DNA of 25,779 nucleotides from JAZNBI01 sp045586995 (GCA_045586995.1 JAZNBI010000088.1:1-25779), one strand, 5' to 3'; shown: positions 5,961-13,158, numbered from the stretch's first letter. Notes: generated by a model from the letters alone, not told the origin. Numbers and translations: made by a program.

Positions 5961-8261
5961 TTACTTATTCATTTTTTCCAAGTCGTTTTTACGTATCTCC
6001 ACACGTCTTACCTTGCCGCTTATGGTCTTGGGAAGCTCGTCTGCAAATTCGACGATTCTCGGATACTTATAAGGCGCGGTATGCGTCTTAACGTATTCCT
6101 GAATTTCCTTTTTCAAAGCGTCGGTTTTTTCTGTTCCTTTTACGAGTACGACAGTGGCCTTAACTATCTGCCCGCGCACCTCGTCGGGAACGGGAGTAAC
6201 CGCACATTCGAGAACGTAAGGAAGCTCCATAATAACGCTTTCAATTTCAAACGGACCTATTCGGTATCCCGATGACTTTATAACGTCATCGATACGGCCG
6301 ACGTACCAAAGATATCCATCCTCGTCCATCGTTGCCTGGTCACCGGTATGATAATATCCGTCGTGCCATACCTCGCTCGTCTTTTCTTCATCCAGATAGT
6401 AGCCGATAAAGAGGCCGCAGGGTGCTTTATCCTTTGCGCGAATACAGATCTCGCCCGTATCCCCCGTCTTACATTCGTTGCCATCGGGATCAAGAACCGC
6501 AACGTCGTAAAGCGGGCTCGGTCTGCCCATAGAACCGATCTTGGGAGTTGAACCAACAAAATTGGCAATAGACAGCGTGGTTTCGGTTTGTCCGAAGCCC
6601 TCCATAATCGTAAGCCCCGTTGCCTTCTTGAACTGATTGAACACCTCGGGGTTAAGTGCTTCGCCTGCCGTCGTTGCGTATTCGATCGAGGACAAGTCAT
6701 ACTTTGACAGATCTTCCTTGATGAAGAAACGGTACATAGTAGGAGGCGCGCAGAAGGTAGTGATATTATATTTTGCAAACATCGGCAAAATATCTTCGGA
6801 ATGGAATCTGTCAAAGTCGTATGTAAATACACCCGCCTCGCAGAGCCACTGTCCGTAGAGCTTGCCCCAGAGAGCTTTTCCCCAGCCGGTATCAGAGATT
6901 GTAAAGTGAAGTCCGTTCGGATTTACGTTATGCCAATGCTTTGCGGTGGGATAATGACCGAGAGCATATTTATATGAGTGCGTTGCGATACGCGGATAGC
7001 CCGTAGTACCCGAGGTAAAGAGCATAAGCATCGGATCATTTCCGCAAGGAGTATTATCGGTGCGCTTGTAGTTCGTACTGAAACGCTCCATTTCCACGTT
7101 GAAGTCGTTCCAACCGTCCTTCTTTCCGCCAACCAGAATCTTCAGTATTTCGGGGAATTTCGCGGCAGCTTTTTCGGCTTCGTCAGATACCTCTCCGTCG
7201 GCGGTACAAACGATGGCCTTTACCTTCGCCGCCTTGTATCTGTAATCAAAGTCGTGCTCAACAAGCTGATTGGTAGCGGGAATTGCGATAGCACCTATCT
7301 TGTGAAGCGCAAGCATACAGAACCAGAACTGGTAGTGTCGCTTTAAAACAAGCATTACGGTATCTCCCTTTTTAATGCCCAGAGATTCAAAATAATTTGC
7401 GGTCTTTGCAGAATATTTCTTCATGTCGCCAAAGGTAAATCTGCGATCGCTCTTGTCATTTGCAACCCAAAGCATCGCAAGCTTGTCGGGAGATTTTTCC
7501 GCAATTGCGTCAACGCAGTCAAAAGCAAAATTGAACGAATCCTCGTTCTTAAAGGAAATGCCGTTGAACACGCCGTTTTCATCGTAAGAGGATTCAATAA
7601 ATTTGTCTGCTACCGTTTCAGCAGCCGCATCGTTTTCGGTAACCTTGGAGGATACGTACGGCGCCTCGGGATATTCCTCGCTTACTTGACCGTCCTGCGG
7701 ATTCAGTACGACGGCGTGGAACTCACAGCCGCCCTCGCTTACCGCTATCATGCCGTGAGGAATAAGACTGTTATAGAAGATAGAATCTCCCTCGTTAAGA
7801 ATATCCACGTGATTTCCGACCTGAACCTTAAGCGAACCCTTAACTATAACGTCAAATTCCTGACCTTTATGAGAATTGAGCTTCATAGGCAACTTCTGTT
7901 CTTCGGGCAGATAAGGGAATTTAACAAGGAAGGGCTCTGCAAGCTTCTCCTTGAATTTTGGCGCGAGGTTGTTGTATTCAACGCCGTGCTGCTTTAAAAT
8001 TTTAAGTCCCTCGCCTTTTCTTGTTATCGCAAACGAAGTAAGCGTCGTGCTTCTTCCTTCAAGCAGGTCAACGACTTCGACTCCGCAAGCTTTTGCGCAC
8101 TTATAGATAAAGGTAAAGCTGAAATCGGTTTCACCTTTTTCGAGGAGACTATAATCCTCAACCGATACACCCGTAAGCTTTGCAAGCTCCTCGGGAGTAT
8201 ATCCCTTTGCTTCGCGCAGGTCCTTGATTCTTCCTGCGACCTCTTTCAAACTGTAATCCAT
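5961..8261 (-). CDS. XRE helix-turn-helix, cupin and AMP-forming acyl-CoA synthetase fusion
   Basis: A 766-residue, three-part protein. Residues about 8-62 form an XRE-type helix-turn-helix (LAKLTGVSVEDYSLLEKG). Residues about 110-190 form a cupin (HKGQEFDVIVKGSL, then GDSIFYNSLIPHG). The rest is an ANL-superfamily adenylating enzyme with TSGTTGYPR (A3; Arg replaces the usual Lys), YHTGDQATMDEDG, a GRIDDVIKSSGYRIGP core, and the catalytic lysine in ISGKVRR. It should activate a carboxylic acid to an acyl-AMP and then an acyl-CoA, probably of the medium-chain type; the substrate is unknown. The start is the ATG at 8261, nine bases after AAGGA; the ATG at 8279 lacks a Shine-Dalgarno sequence. 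A T-box leader precedes it. The fused regulator parts suggest DNA or ligand binding by the enzyme itself, which is inference. Confidence 0.92.
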   Translation of the reverse strand: MDYSLKEVAGRIKDLREAKGYTPEELAKLTGVSVEDYSLLEKGETDFSFTFIYKCAKACGVEVVDLLEGRSTTLTSFAITRKGEGLKILKQHGVEYNNLAPKFKEKLAEPFLVKFPYLPEEQKLPMKLNSHKGQEFDVIVKGSLKVQVGNHVDILNEGDSIFYNSLIPHGMIAVSEGGCEFHAVVLNPQDGQVSEEYPEAPYVSSKVTENDAAAETVADKFIESSYDENGVFNGISFKNEDSFNFAFDCVDAIAEKSPDKLAMLWVANDKSDRRFTFGDMKKYSAKTANYFESLGIKKGDTVMLVLKRHYQFWFCMLALHKIGAIAIPATNQLVEHDFDYRYKAAKVKAIVCTADGEVSDEAEKAAAKFPEILKILVGGKKDGWNDFNVEMERFSTNYKRTDNTPCGNDPMLMLFTSGTTGYPRIATHSYKYALGHYPTAKHWHNVNPNGLHFTISDTGWGKALWGKLYGQWLCEAGVFTYDFDRFHSEDILPMFAKYNITTFCAPPTMYRFFIKEDLSKYDLSSIEYATTAGEALNPEVFNQFKKATGLTIMEGFGQTETTLSIANFVGSTPKIGSMGRPSPLYDVAVLDPDGNECKTGDTGEICIRAKDKAPCGLFIGYYLDEEKTSEVWHDGYYHTGDQATMDEDGYLWYVGRIDDVIKSSGYRIGPFEIESVIMELPYVLECAVTPVPDEVRGQIVKATVVLVKGTEKTDALKKEIQEYVKTHTAPYKYPRIVEFADELPKTISGKVRRVEIRKNDLEKMNK

Positions 8262-8316
8262 TTTGTTGTTTCCTTTCATTATTGAAATTTTGGGTTAATG
8301 GTTACGAATTCGAATA

Positions 8317-8605
8317 AAACAAAAAACCCGCCTCAAAAGAAATCTTTGAGACGAGCTAACAACCCGCGGTACCACTCAAATTACGGAATTTTTATTTTCC
8401 GTCACTTTCCGAACTCTGACAAGTTCTTTGCCTTTACGCAGCATTACGGAAGGAGTCTACTCGGCTTCACCTTTCGGTCCTCCGACTCAGAAGTGATAGG
8501 TCATAAGGAATGCTCGCTGTTGTCTTACACCGACCGACAACTCTCTGTAAACGTTACGCTCCGACCCTCTTCATCACAGTCATTTTTTTGTGATATTCAA
8601 ATTTG
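8317..8605 (-). promoter_or_regulatory. T-box leader (tRNA-sensing riboswitch) of the acyl-CoA synthetase gene
   Basis: The T-box sequence GAGTGGTACCGCGG (8364-8377) is followed by an 11 bp terminator stem (8327-8337 with 8345-8355) and a T-run, the normal antiterminator/terminator layout. Upstream is a Stem I with an AGAGAG bulge motif and a distal GGTGTAAGAC loop. The variable T-box base is T, which pairs with tRNAs whose discriminator base is A. I could not fix the specifier codon: the loop reads GAGCATTCC, allowing ATT (Ile), TTC (Phe) or GCA (Ala). T-boxes normally control aminoacyl-tRNA synthetase, amino acid synthesis or uptake genes, so this target is unusual. Confidence 0.93.
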
Positions 8606-8611
8606 ATACAA

Positions 8612-8640
8612 ATTATAGCACTAAAAAAACCGTTTGTCAA
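8612..8640 (-). promoter_or_regulatory. Consensus sigma-A promoter of the T-box leader
   Basis: Perfect TTGACA (8635-8640), 17 bp, perfect TATAAT (8612-8617). The predicted start is near 8605, giving a leader of about 344 bases before the ATG at 8261. Between 8262 and 8316, after the terminator, only the Shine-Dalgarno region is seen. Confidence 0.9.
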
Positions 8641-8725
8641 TACCTTTTTTAATTTTTTTGGCAAATCGGTCCTTATTGCTTGGCTGTCGGCTTTTTACCT
8701 TACGAAACGAATTTTTCTCGAAATA

Positions 8726-8754
8726 TTGACAATACACGGCTAAAATTGTACAAT
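8726..8754 (+). promoter_or_regulatory. Sigma-A promoter of comEC-yfcE
   Basis: TTGACA (8726-8731), 17 bp, TACAAT (8749-8754); the start is near 8761. It is divergent from the T-box promoter, with about 85 bp between the two -35 boxes. Confidence 0.85.
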
Positions 8755-8792
8755 ATACTTGACAATAAAATTAAGAAAGTGGCGATTCTTTT

Positions 8793-11120
8793 TTGAATTT
8801 ATTCCGAAACCGCCCTCTTTGTCTTATGTGTGTCTTTTTTATAGGCGCTTATGCCGGCGGGTATTTTTTGAATGCTTCTCTGAAATTAGTCATTTTGATT
8901 GTAGCTGCTCCGTCCTTTTTGGTTGCTCTCTTTATTTATACGCTCTGCCGCAGCAGGAACAACACGGTGCTTATATGCCTGCTTCTCGCATTTTTTGCCA
9001 TATTGGGCATTACCGAATCTTTTCTGTATAAAGACGTTTATCTGTCATCCTTCAAAAAATATTGCAACGGCGAGCATCAAATAGAGGGCTACGTCACCGA
9101 AAGGAACTTTTCTTCCGAATATCTCACGACCTTTTTCGTTCGCGTCGAGTCTATTGACGGCGAGCGCGTATCGGTAAATGCGCCGCTTGAATGTAATTTT
9201 GACTGCGGCTTGCAGGTCGGGGATTATTTTTCAATGAGCTCCGAGATACGTGACACCGCAAACGGAGAAAGCAATCAAAGCGGATTTTACGATTCTTACG
9301 GCTTTCCCTTTATTTTGTCAAAAAATCTCGAGCTTGACGAGGAGAGCGACTCCTCCGAGCTTTGTTATGAGCTTTTGCAAAAGCAACCTCAAAGAATGTC
9401 GCTTTCGGTGTCTGAGCTTTGCGGAAGATTTTCGAATTTTTTCGATTCCAATCTTGAAAAGGATTCCTCAGCTCTTGTTTGCGCTATCTTTCTCGGAAAC
9501 CGTTTTCGTCTATCGCCCGAGGTGGTGCGTGATTTTTCGCGCACGGGGATCTCGCATATGCTTGCGCTCAGCGGACTCCACGTGTCTATTCTCGTGGGAT
9601 TTCTTGAAACGATATTCAGCTTTTTACTTATACCGAGAAGATCTCGCGTTCTGATTTTTCTCCCGTTGCTCCTTTTATATTGGATGATGACGGGCTTTTC
9701 GCTTTCTGCGGCGCGCGCCTTGATTATGGTCGGATTTTTGTATTTCGGATATCTGCTCTCGGCACAGCGCGATACAATTACATCAATTTTCGGGGCGGCG
9801 GCTATAATTATGCTTTTGATCCCGTCCTCTCTTTTTGACGTCGGGCTGTGGCTGTCACTGCTGGCAACTCTCGGGGTCGTAGCGCTTTCTCCGCTTATGA
9901 CCTACCTTATTTTCGTCATTACGAGCCGTCGGATGAAAAGACGGCGATTATTTAAAGCTTTGCTCTTTCTTTTCAGCTCGCTTTGCGTAACGATTTCGGC
10001 AAACTCCTGCGTTATGCTTATTATATGTCTTATTTTCGGCGAGCTTTCGCTCATTTCGCCGCTTGTCAACCTGTTGATATCGCCAATAATACCGGTTGTT
10101 TTAATACTCGCACCCTTACTTTTGATATTCTCCTTCGCGCCTGCGGTACTTTCCTTTCTCGCGTTTCTTACGGATTGGCTTTGCCGACTTACATTCGATA
10201 TAACCGCCTATTTTTCGTCGCTTCGCGGCGTGGTTGTTTCGCTTAACTATGATTTTGCATTGCCCATTATTATCGCGGCATCGCTATGTATAGCAGTCAT
10301 GCTCGTTATAAAGCTTAAGAAAAGGTGGGTGGTTTCACTCGTTCCCACGATTTCAATACTCTGCTTTGCGCTCTGCCTTGCGATTTATTCGTTACACACC
10401 CATAAAGACGTAAGCGCTATGTATCTGTCAAATGGGAAAAGCGAATTTTTCATTGTTTCATCCTTTGGCGAAGCTTCAATTATCGATATTTCGCGCGGTT
10501 ACTTTTCGGGCTTGGACGATGCGCACCGCGAGGCAAAAGAGCTGCGCGCTACCGAAATTTCAAAGCTTGTCCTGACACATTACCACAGTTATCATATTAC
10601 CTCGTTCAAACGGCTTTCAAAGGAAACGATAATAAGGGAGCTTTGGCTTCCCGAGCCGAATACTTCAAAGGATATGGAAATTCATTCGGCTTTTATAAAT
10701 GCCGCCGCCGAGGCAGGAGTCAAGACGCACGTATATTCTTTCGGCGAGGAATATACAGTGGGAAATAAATATCGGCTCTCGGTGCTCGGAAGCGAATATA
10801 TCAGCCGTTCGACGCATCCTATCGTCGCGTTGCGGCTTCGTACCGAGCTGCGCTCCTTAAGCTATTGCGGAGCATCGGCTTGGGAAAGCGAGCGCGCTTT
10901 CGAATTTTGCGGTGCCGACGAATATGACCTCGACGACACCATTATATACGGATTGCACGGGCCGAAGATAAAGGAACCCTTTGAGCTTTGCACCGATAAA
11001 GGTAAAATATACCTTGCAAGCATTGACCTGCTTTACGCCGCAAGATTTGACCCCGCGGTGTGCGACGAAAAAGAAATAGTCTGCTCAAAGCAAAAATTCA
11101 CCGTGAATTTAAGCGAGTAA
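8793..11120 (+). CDS. comEC: ComEC/Rec2-family DNA channel protein with a degenerate metallo-beta-lactamase domain
   Basis: ComEC forms the inner-membrane channel that brings single-stranded DNA into the cell. The 775 residues include an N-terminal domain with several membrane helices (residues about 1-90 plus a soluble segment), the competence core with the family signature HMLALSGLHVSIL near residue 255 and many membrane helices to about residue 530, and a C-terminal beta-lactamase-like domain. There the zinc motif HxHxDH reads HYHSYH (H596 to H601), with Tyr in place of Asp, and the usual IDGG is IDIS. The start is TTG at 8793, just after an in-frame stop at 8772; only a weak AAGTGG precedes it, so the start is less certain than the gene. 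yfcE follows 36 bases downstream. Confidence 0.9.
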   Translation: MNLFRNRPLCLMCVFFIGAYAGGYFLNASLKLVILIVAAPSFLVALFIYTLCRSRNNTVLICLLLAFFAILGITESFLYKDVYLSSFKKYCNGEHQIEGYVTERNFSSEYLTTFFVRVESIDGERVSVNAPLECNFDCGLQVGDYFSMSSEIRDTANGESNQSGFYDSYGFPFILSKNLELDEESDSSELCYELLQKQPQRMSLSVSELCGRFSNFFDSNLEKDSSALVCAIFLGNRFRLSPEVVRDFSRTGISHMLALSGLHVSILVGFLETIFSFLLIPRRSRVLIFLPLLLLYWMMTGFSLSAARALIMVGFLYFGYLLSAQRDTITSIFGAAAIIMLLIPSSLFDVGLWLSLLATLGVVALSPLMTYLIFVITSRRMKRRRLFKALLFLFSSLCVTISANSCVMLIICLIFGELSLISPLVNLLISPIIPVVLILAPLLLIFSFAPAVLSFLAFLTDWLCRLTFDITAYFSSLRGVVVSLNYDFALPIIIAASLCIAVMLVIKLKKRWVVSLVPTISILCFALCLAIYSLHTHKDVSAMYLSNGKSEFFIVSSFGEASIIDISRGYFSGLDDAHREAKELRATEISKLVLTHYHSYHITSFKRLSKETIIRELWLPEPNTSKDMEIHSAFINAAAEAGVKTHVYSFGEEYTVGNKYRLSVLGSEYISRSTHPIVALRLRTELRSLSYCGASAWESERAFEFCGADEYDLDDTIIYGLHGPKIKEPFELCTDKGKIYLASIDLLYAARFDPAVCDEKEIVCSKQKFTVNLSE

Positions 11121-11156
11121 GATTAACCAAGAAAAAAGAAAGGACTTACACTCAAA

Positions 11157-11705
11157 ATGAAAATATTGGTTGCTTCGGATATACACGGTTCGGCGCTTTT
11201 TTGTCAAAAGCTTGTCGACCGCTTTGAAAAAGAAAGAGCAGATAAGCTTTTGCTGCTCGGAGATATTCTCTATCACGGGCCGAGAAATGACCTGCCCGAC
11301 GAATATGCGCCCAAAAAGGTCATAGATATGCTAAATAAAATTAAGGATAAAATTATATGCGTGCGCGGAAATTGCGACACCGAGGTCGACCAAATGGTGC
11401 TTGAATTTCCGATTTTGGCAGACTATTGCCTTGTGTTGCTCGGAGAGCGTACGTTTTTTGCAACACACGGACACGTATACAACGAGCAAAAGCTTCCCCC
11501 CTTGCAGAAAGGCGACGTGCTTTTGAACGGACATACACACATACCGAAATGTACCGAACACGACGATTATATATATATGAATCCCGGCTCGGTTTCGATT
11601 CCGAAAGAAAACTCGGCGCACGGATATATGCTTTTGAGCGAGAATACCGCCGAATGGAAAACCCTCGACGACGAGGTGTATATGAGTTATACCTACGAGG
11701 CATAG
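11157..11705 (+). CDS. yfcE: YfcE/MJ0936-family metallophosphodiesterase
   Basis: A 182-residue calcineurin-like phosphoesterase of the YfcE group, which hydrolyses phosphodiester bonds using two metal ions; the natural substrate is not well defined. Metal-site motifs are complete: D8 and H10 in SDIHG, D36 in LGDILYHG, N72 in GNCD, ATHGH near residue 105, and NGHTH near residue 121. The length is normal. It follows comEC by 36 bases and probably shares its transcript; AAAGGA is about 12 bases before the ATG. The stop is TAG, and a terminator follows after about 23 bases. Confidence 0.93.
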   Translation: MKILVASDIHGSALFCQKLVDRFEKERADKLLLLGDILYHGPRNDLPDEYAPKKVIDMLNKIKDKIICVRGNCDTEVDQMVLEFPILADYCLVLLGERTFFATHGHVYNEQKLPPLQKGDVLLNGHTHIPKCTEHDDYIYMNPGSVSIPKENSAHGYMLLSENTAEWKTLDDEVYMSYTYEA

Positions 11706-11728
11706 AGCGACGATAATTTGAAATTATA

Positions 11729-11755
11729 ACGGGAGGAAAAGCACCTCCCGTTTTC
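11729..11755 (+). terminator. Terminator of comEC-yfcE
   Basis: ACGGGAGG (11729-11736) pairs with CCTCCCGT (11744-11751) around a seven-base loop, followed by TTT. Confidence 0.85.
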
Positions 11756-11771
11756 AATAATATCATATGGA

Positions 11772-11899
11772 GGCGTCCTCGACGGTCCGCTTTTGCCCCT
11801 TTTGGGGCAAAATAATGGCGTTTAGCCATCAAACAAAAACGATGGGGTGAGTATCAAATGCATTTTTGCATTTGGCTCACCCCATATATCCTACGACGC
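11772..11899 (+). repeat. Structured intergenic repeat, copy 2 (partial), with the short GGCGTC repeat at its edge
   Basis: Bases 11790-11884 match the H3-H4-H5 part of copies 1 and 3 but lack hairpins H1 and H2. H4 is TGGC/GCCA type. H5 reads TGGGGTGAG pairing with CTCACCCCA, with the AAATGCA/TGCATTT stem. The left edge carries GGCGTCCTCGACGGTCCG (11772-11789), also present at 13172-13189 and 19041-19059. GACGCC at 11894-11899 is the inverse of the left GGCGTC, so the unit could be a small inverted-repeat element. On the minus strand H5 is followed by TCGTTTTTG and may end the SLOG transcript. Confidence 0.75.
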
Positions 11900-11954
11900 C
11901 ACTCTTTAATTTTATAAACAATAATAACAATGTGTTAGCGTGCGGATATCAAAA

Positions 11955-12416
11955 TTAATTAGGTAAGGCGGCAAGATTGATAATTTCCACATTCCTTGCC
12001 CGAGCATGTTTCAGTGCTGTGAGAGCGCCGCCCTTTCTTCCTTCCTCAACAAAAGCCACGAGAATATCCGAGTTTTCAATCATCCAACGGTTACGCTTGG
12101 TGATTGCCGCTTTGGGATAAGTTTTGCTATCGACGGGATAGAATATCTCGTCATAGAATTTCTCATAGTATTCGTCATTCTTCATCGGAGACGGTTGAAG
12201 AAGGATAAGAGAACTGTTATGCCATCCTACTGCTTTTTGCGCCTTTTTTATTGCCGAAGCTGCCAAAATATCAAAGTCACCGTTGCGTCCGACGTAAAAC
12301 TCCACGTATTCCTTGGTGTAGAGCATATCCGTAGCTATTTTCACGAGCCGTTCTTCAAGGTCATAATGCCTATGTATCTCTCGATGTCCTATAAACGCTG
12401 TTCGGTATATCTCCAC
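11955..12416 (-). CDS. SLOG-fold (YpsA/DUF1273-like) protein downstream of the tandem RNA array
   Basis: This 153-residue protein starts EIYRTAFIGHREI and continues with FYVGRNGDFD, a KRNRWMIENSDILVAF segment and GGALTALKHA. This pattern of a glycine-rich first loop, then an Asn/Asp-rich and a Gly-Gly segment, fits the SLOG Rossmann-like superfamily. Its members are thought to bind nucleotides or nucleotide-derived ligands; a molecular function for this one is unknown. I chose GTG at 12416, with GGAGG about 11 bases upstream (12428-12432). The TTG at 12434 has none, because the GGAGG overlaps it. No promoter is visible between this gene and the terminator of RNA unit 1, only about 20 bases upstream. 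Expression therefore seems to depend on readthrough. Confidence 0.75.
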   Translation of the reverse strand: MEIYRTAFIGHREIHRHYDLEERLVKIATDMLYTKEYVEFYVGRNGDFDILAASAIKKAQKAVGWHNSSLILLQPSPMKNDEYYEKFYDEIFYPVDSKTYPKAAITKRNRWMIENSDILVAFVEEGRKGGALTALKHARARNVEIINLAALPN

Positions 12417-12436
12417 TCGGTAGCTTTCCTCCAACT

Positions 12437-12467
12437 AAAAAAGTGCGCCCCAATTGAAGGAACGCAC
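12437..12467 (-). terminator. Terminator of RNA unit 1, just before the SLOG ribosome binding site
   Basis: GTGCGTTCC pairs with GGGGCGCAC (wobbles included) followed by TTTTTT on the minus strand. Only four bases separate the T-run from the GGAGG of the SLOG gene. Confidence 0.85.
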
Positions 12468-12598
12468 CGAAAAAATGCTTCCCTCTCAATTGTTGCCACA
12501 CGAATTGCCTAAACCGATGAAGGTATTCGGAAAGAGAGAAAACACTTTTTACCAAAGTATTTTCCCTTCATCGGTTAAAAATATTCAATTCGTGCGGC
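12437..12598 (-). ncRNA. Structured RNA unit 1 (next to the SLOG gene)
   Basis: Predicted transcript of about 162 nt from the promoter at 12605-12633. Stem P1 pairs 12586-12598 with 12495-12507 (13 bp, one wobble). P2 pairs 12565-12576 with 12512-12523 (12 bp). P3 pairs 12554-12564 with 12538-12548 around a GGTAA loop. A second hairpin, P4, pairs 12486-12492 with 12451-12457. The terminator stem, 12459-12467 with 12443-12451 followed by six T, shares bases with P4, so the two exclude each other. Mismatches in P1, P3 and the terminator become G-U pairs only when read on the minus strand, which sets the strand. Function unknown; a 6S-like regulator or a leader of the SLOG gene are possibilities. 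Confidence 0.82.
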
Positions 12599-12604
12599 GA
12601 ATAT

Positions 12605-12633
12605 ATTTTACCATATTTGTCGCTGCTTTTCAA
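12605..12633 (-). promoter_or_regulatory. Promoter of RNA unit 1
   Basis: TTGAAA (12628-12633), 17 bp, TAAAAT (12605-12610). The same boxes and spacing recur in units 2 and 3. The start is near 12598, a G. Confidence 0.85.
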
Positions 12634-12652
12634 GCGTTTTCCATAAAAAAAT

Positions 12653-12810
12653 AAAAAAGTGCGCTCCAATAAAGGAACGCACCGAAAAAGTGTCCTCCTT
12701 TATTGTTGTCACACAATCTCTTACCAGCGCTAGTGGATATGAGGAAAAAGGAAACACCTTTTACCAAGATTAGTTTCCACTTAGCGCTAAAAAATATTCG
12801 ATTGTGTGAC
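12653..12810 (-). ncRNA. Structured RNA unit 2 (middle)
   Basis: Predicted transcript of about 158 nt. P1 is a perfect 11 bp stem (12800-12810 with 12708-12718). P2 pairs AGCGCT (12783-12788) and TCCAC (12776-12780) with AGCGCT (12726-12731) and GTGGA (12733-12737). P3 is GGAAAC/GTTTCC. P4 is CAATAAAGGA with TCCTTTATTG and competes with the terminator (12659-12667 with 12674-12682, T-run 12653-12658). P1, P2 and P4 sequences differ from unit 1 while pairing is kept. The joining segments ACAACAAT and TTTTTCGGTGCGTTCC are nearly constant. Confidence 0.82.
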
Positions 12811-12816
12811 GAGTAT

Positions 12817-12845
12817 ATTTTACCACATTTGTCGCTGCTTTTCAA
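12817..12845 (-). promoter_or_regulatory. Promoter of RNA unit 2
   Basis: TTGAAA (12840-12845), 17 bp, TAAAAT (12817-12822); the start is near 12810, 212 bases from the unit 1 start. Confidence 0.85.
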
Positions 12846-12864
12846 GTGTTTTCCATAAAAAAAT

Positions 12865-13023
12865 AAAAAAGTGCGCTCCAATAAAGGAACGCACCGAAAA
12901 AGTGTCCTCCTTTATTGTTGTCACACAAACACTTACCCAACGATGGAAAGCAGAGAGGGAGAAAACACTTTTTACCAAAAGTATTTTCCCATCATTGAGT
13001 AAAACATATGCGGTTTGCGTGAC
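12865..13023 (-). ncRNA. Structured RNA unit 3 (distal)
   Basis: Predicted transcript of about 159 nt. P1 pairs 13013-13023 with 12920-12930 (11 bp with one wobble). P2 is CTCAATGATGG with CCATCGTTGGG, with wobbles only on the minus strand. P3 is GAAAATACTTTT with AAAAGTGTTTTC around GGTA. P4 and the terminator (12871-12879 with 12886-12894, T-run 12865-12870) are identical to unit 2. Its upstream flank (13059-13080) holds an extra hairpin-forming GAGGT/ACCTC pair next to the -35. Confidence 0.82.
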
Positions 13024-13029
13024 AAATGT

Positions 13030-13058
13030 ATTTTACCACATTTGTTGATATTTTTCAA
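13030..13058 (-). promoter_or_regulatory. Promoter of RNA unit 3
   Basis: TTGAAA (13053-13058), 17 bp, TAAAAT (13030-13035); the start is near 13023. Identical boxes to units 1 and 2 although the surrounding sequence has diverged. Confidence 0.83.
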
Positions 13059-13158
13059 GAGGTTTTAATAAAAATACCTCGCAATGTTTGGGCAACATTC
13101 GTGCACCCAACATATTTTTTATTGCCCATAGCACCGTTTTTGTGTTCTCTCCGTCCCA

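Larger units (their letters stand above)
12437..13058 (-). repeat. Three tandem promoter-RNA-terminator units, period about 212 bp
   Basis: Each unit holds a promoter, a rod-like RNA and a terminator, all in the same direction. Units 1 and 2 share a promoter-region segment almost identical over about 50 bp; units 2 and 3 share the terminator region identically over about 60 bp. The inner stems are the variable parts. No protein-coding frame here has a credible start or codon pattern. Confidence 0.88.

Noticed and set aside
12370..13048. Several 60-83 codon frames on both strands within the tandem array
   Set aside because: They overlap promoters, stems and terminators of the RNA units, start without ribosome binding sites, and change frame between repeat units, so they are not conserved as proteins.
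12437..13058. CRISPR array or type III toxin-antitoxin RNA repeat
   Set aside because: Units are about 212 bp with internal promoters and terminators, without short direct repeats and unique spacers, no cas genes, and no ToxN-like neighbour.
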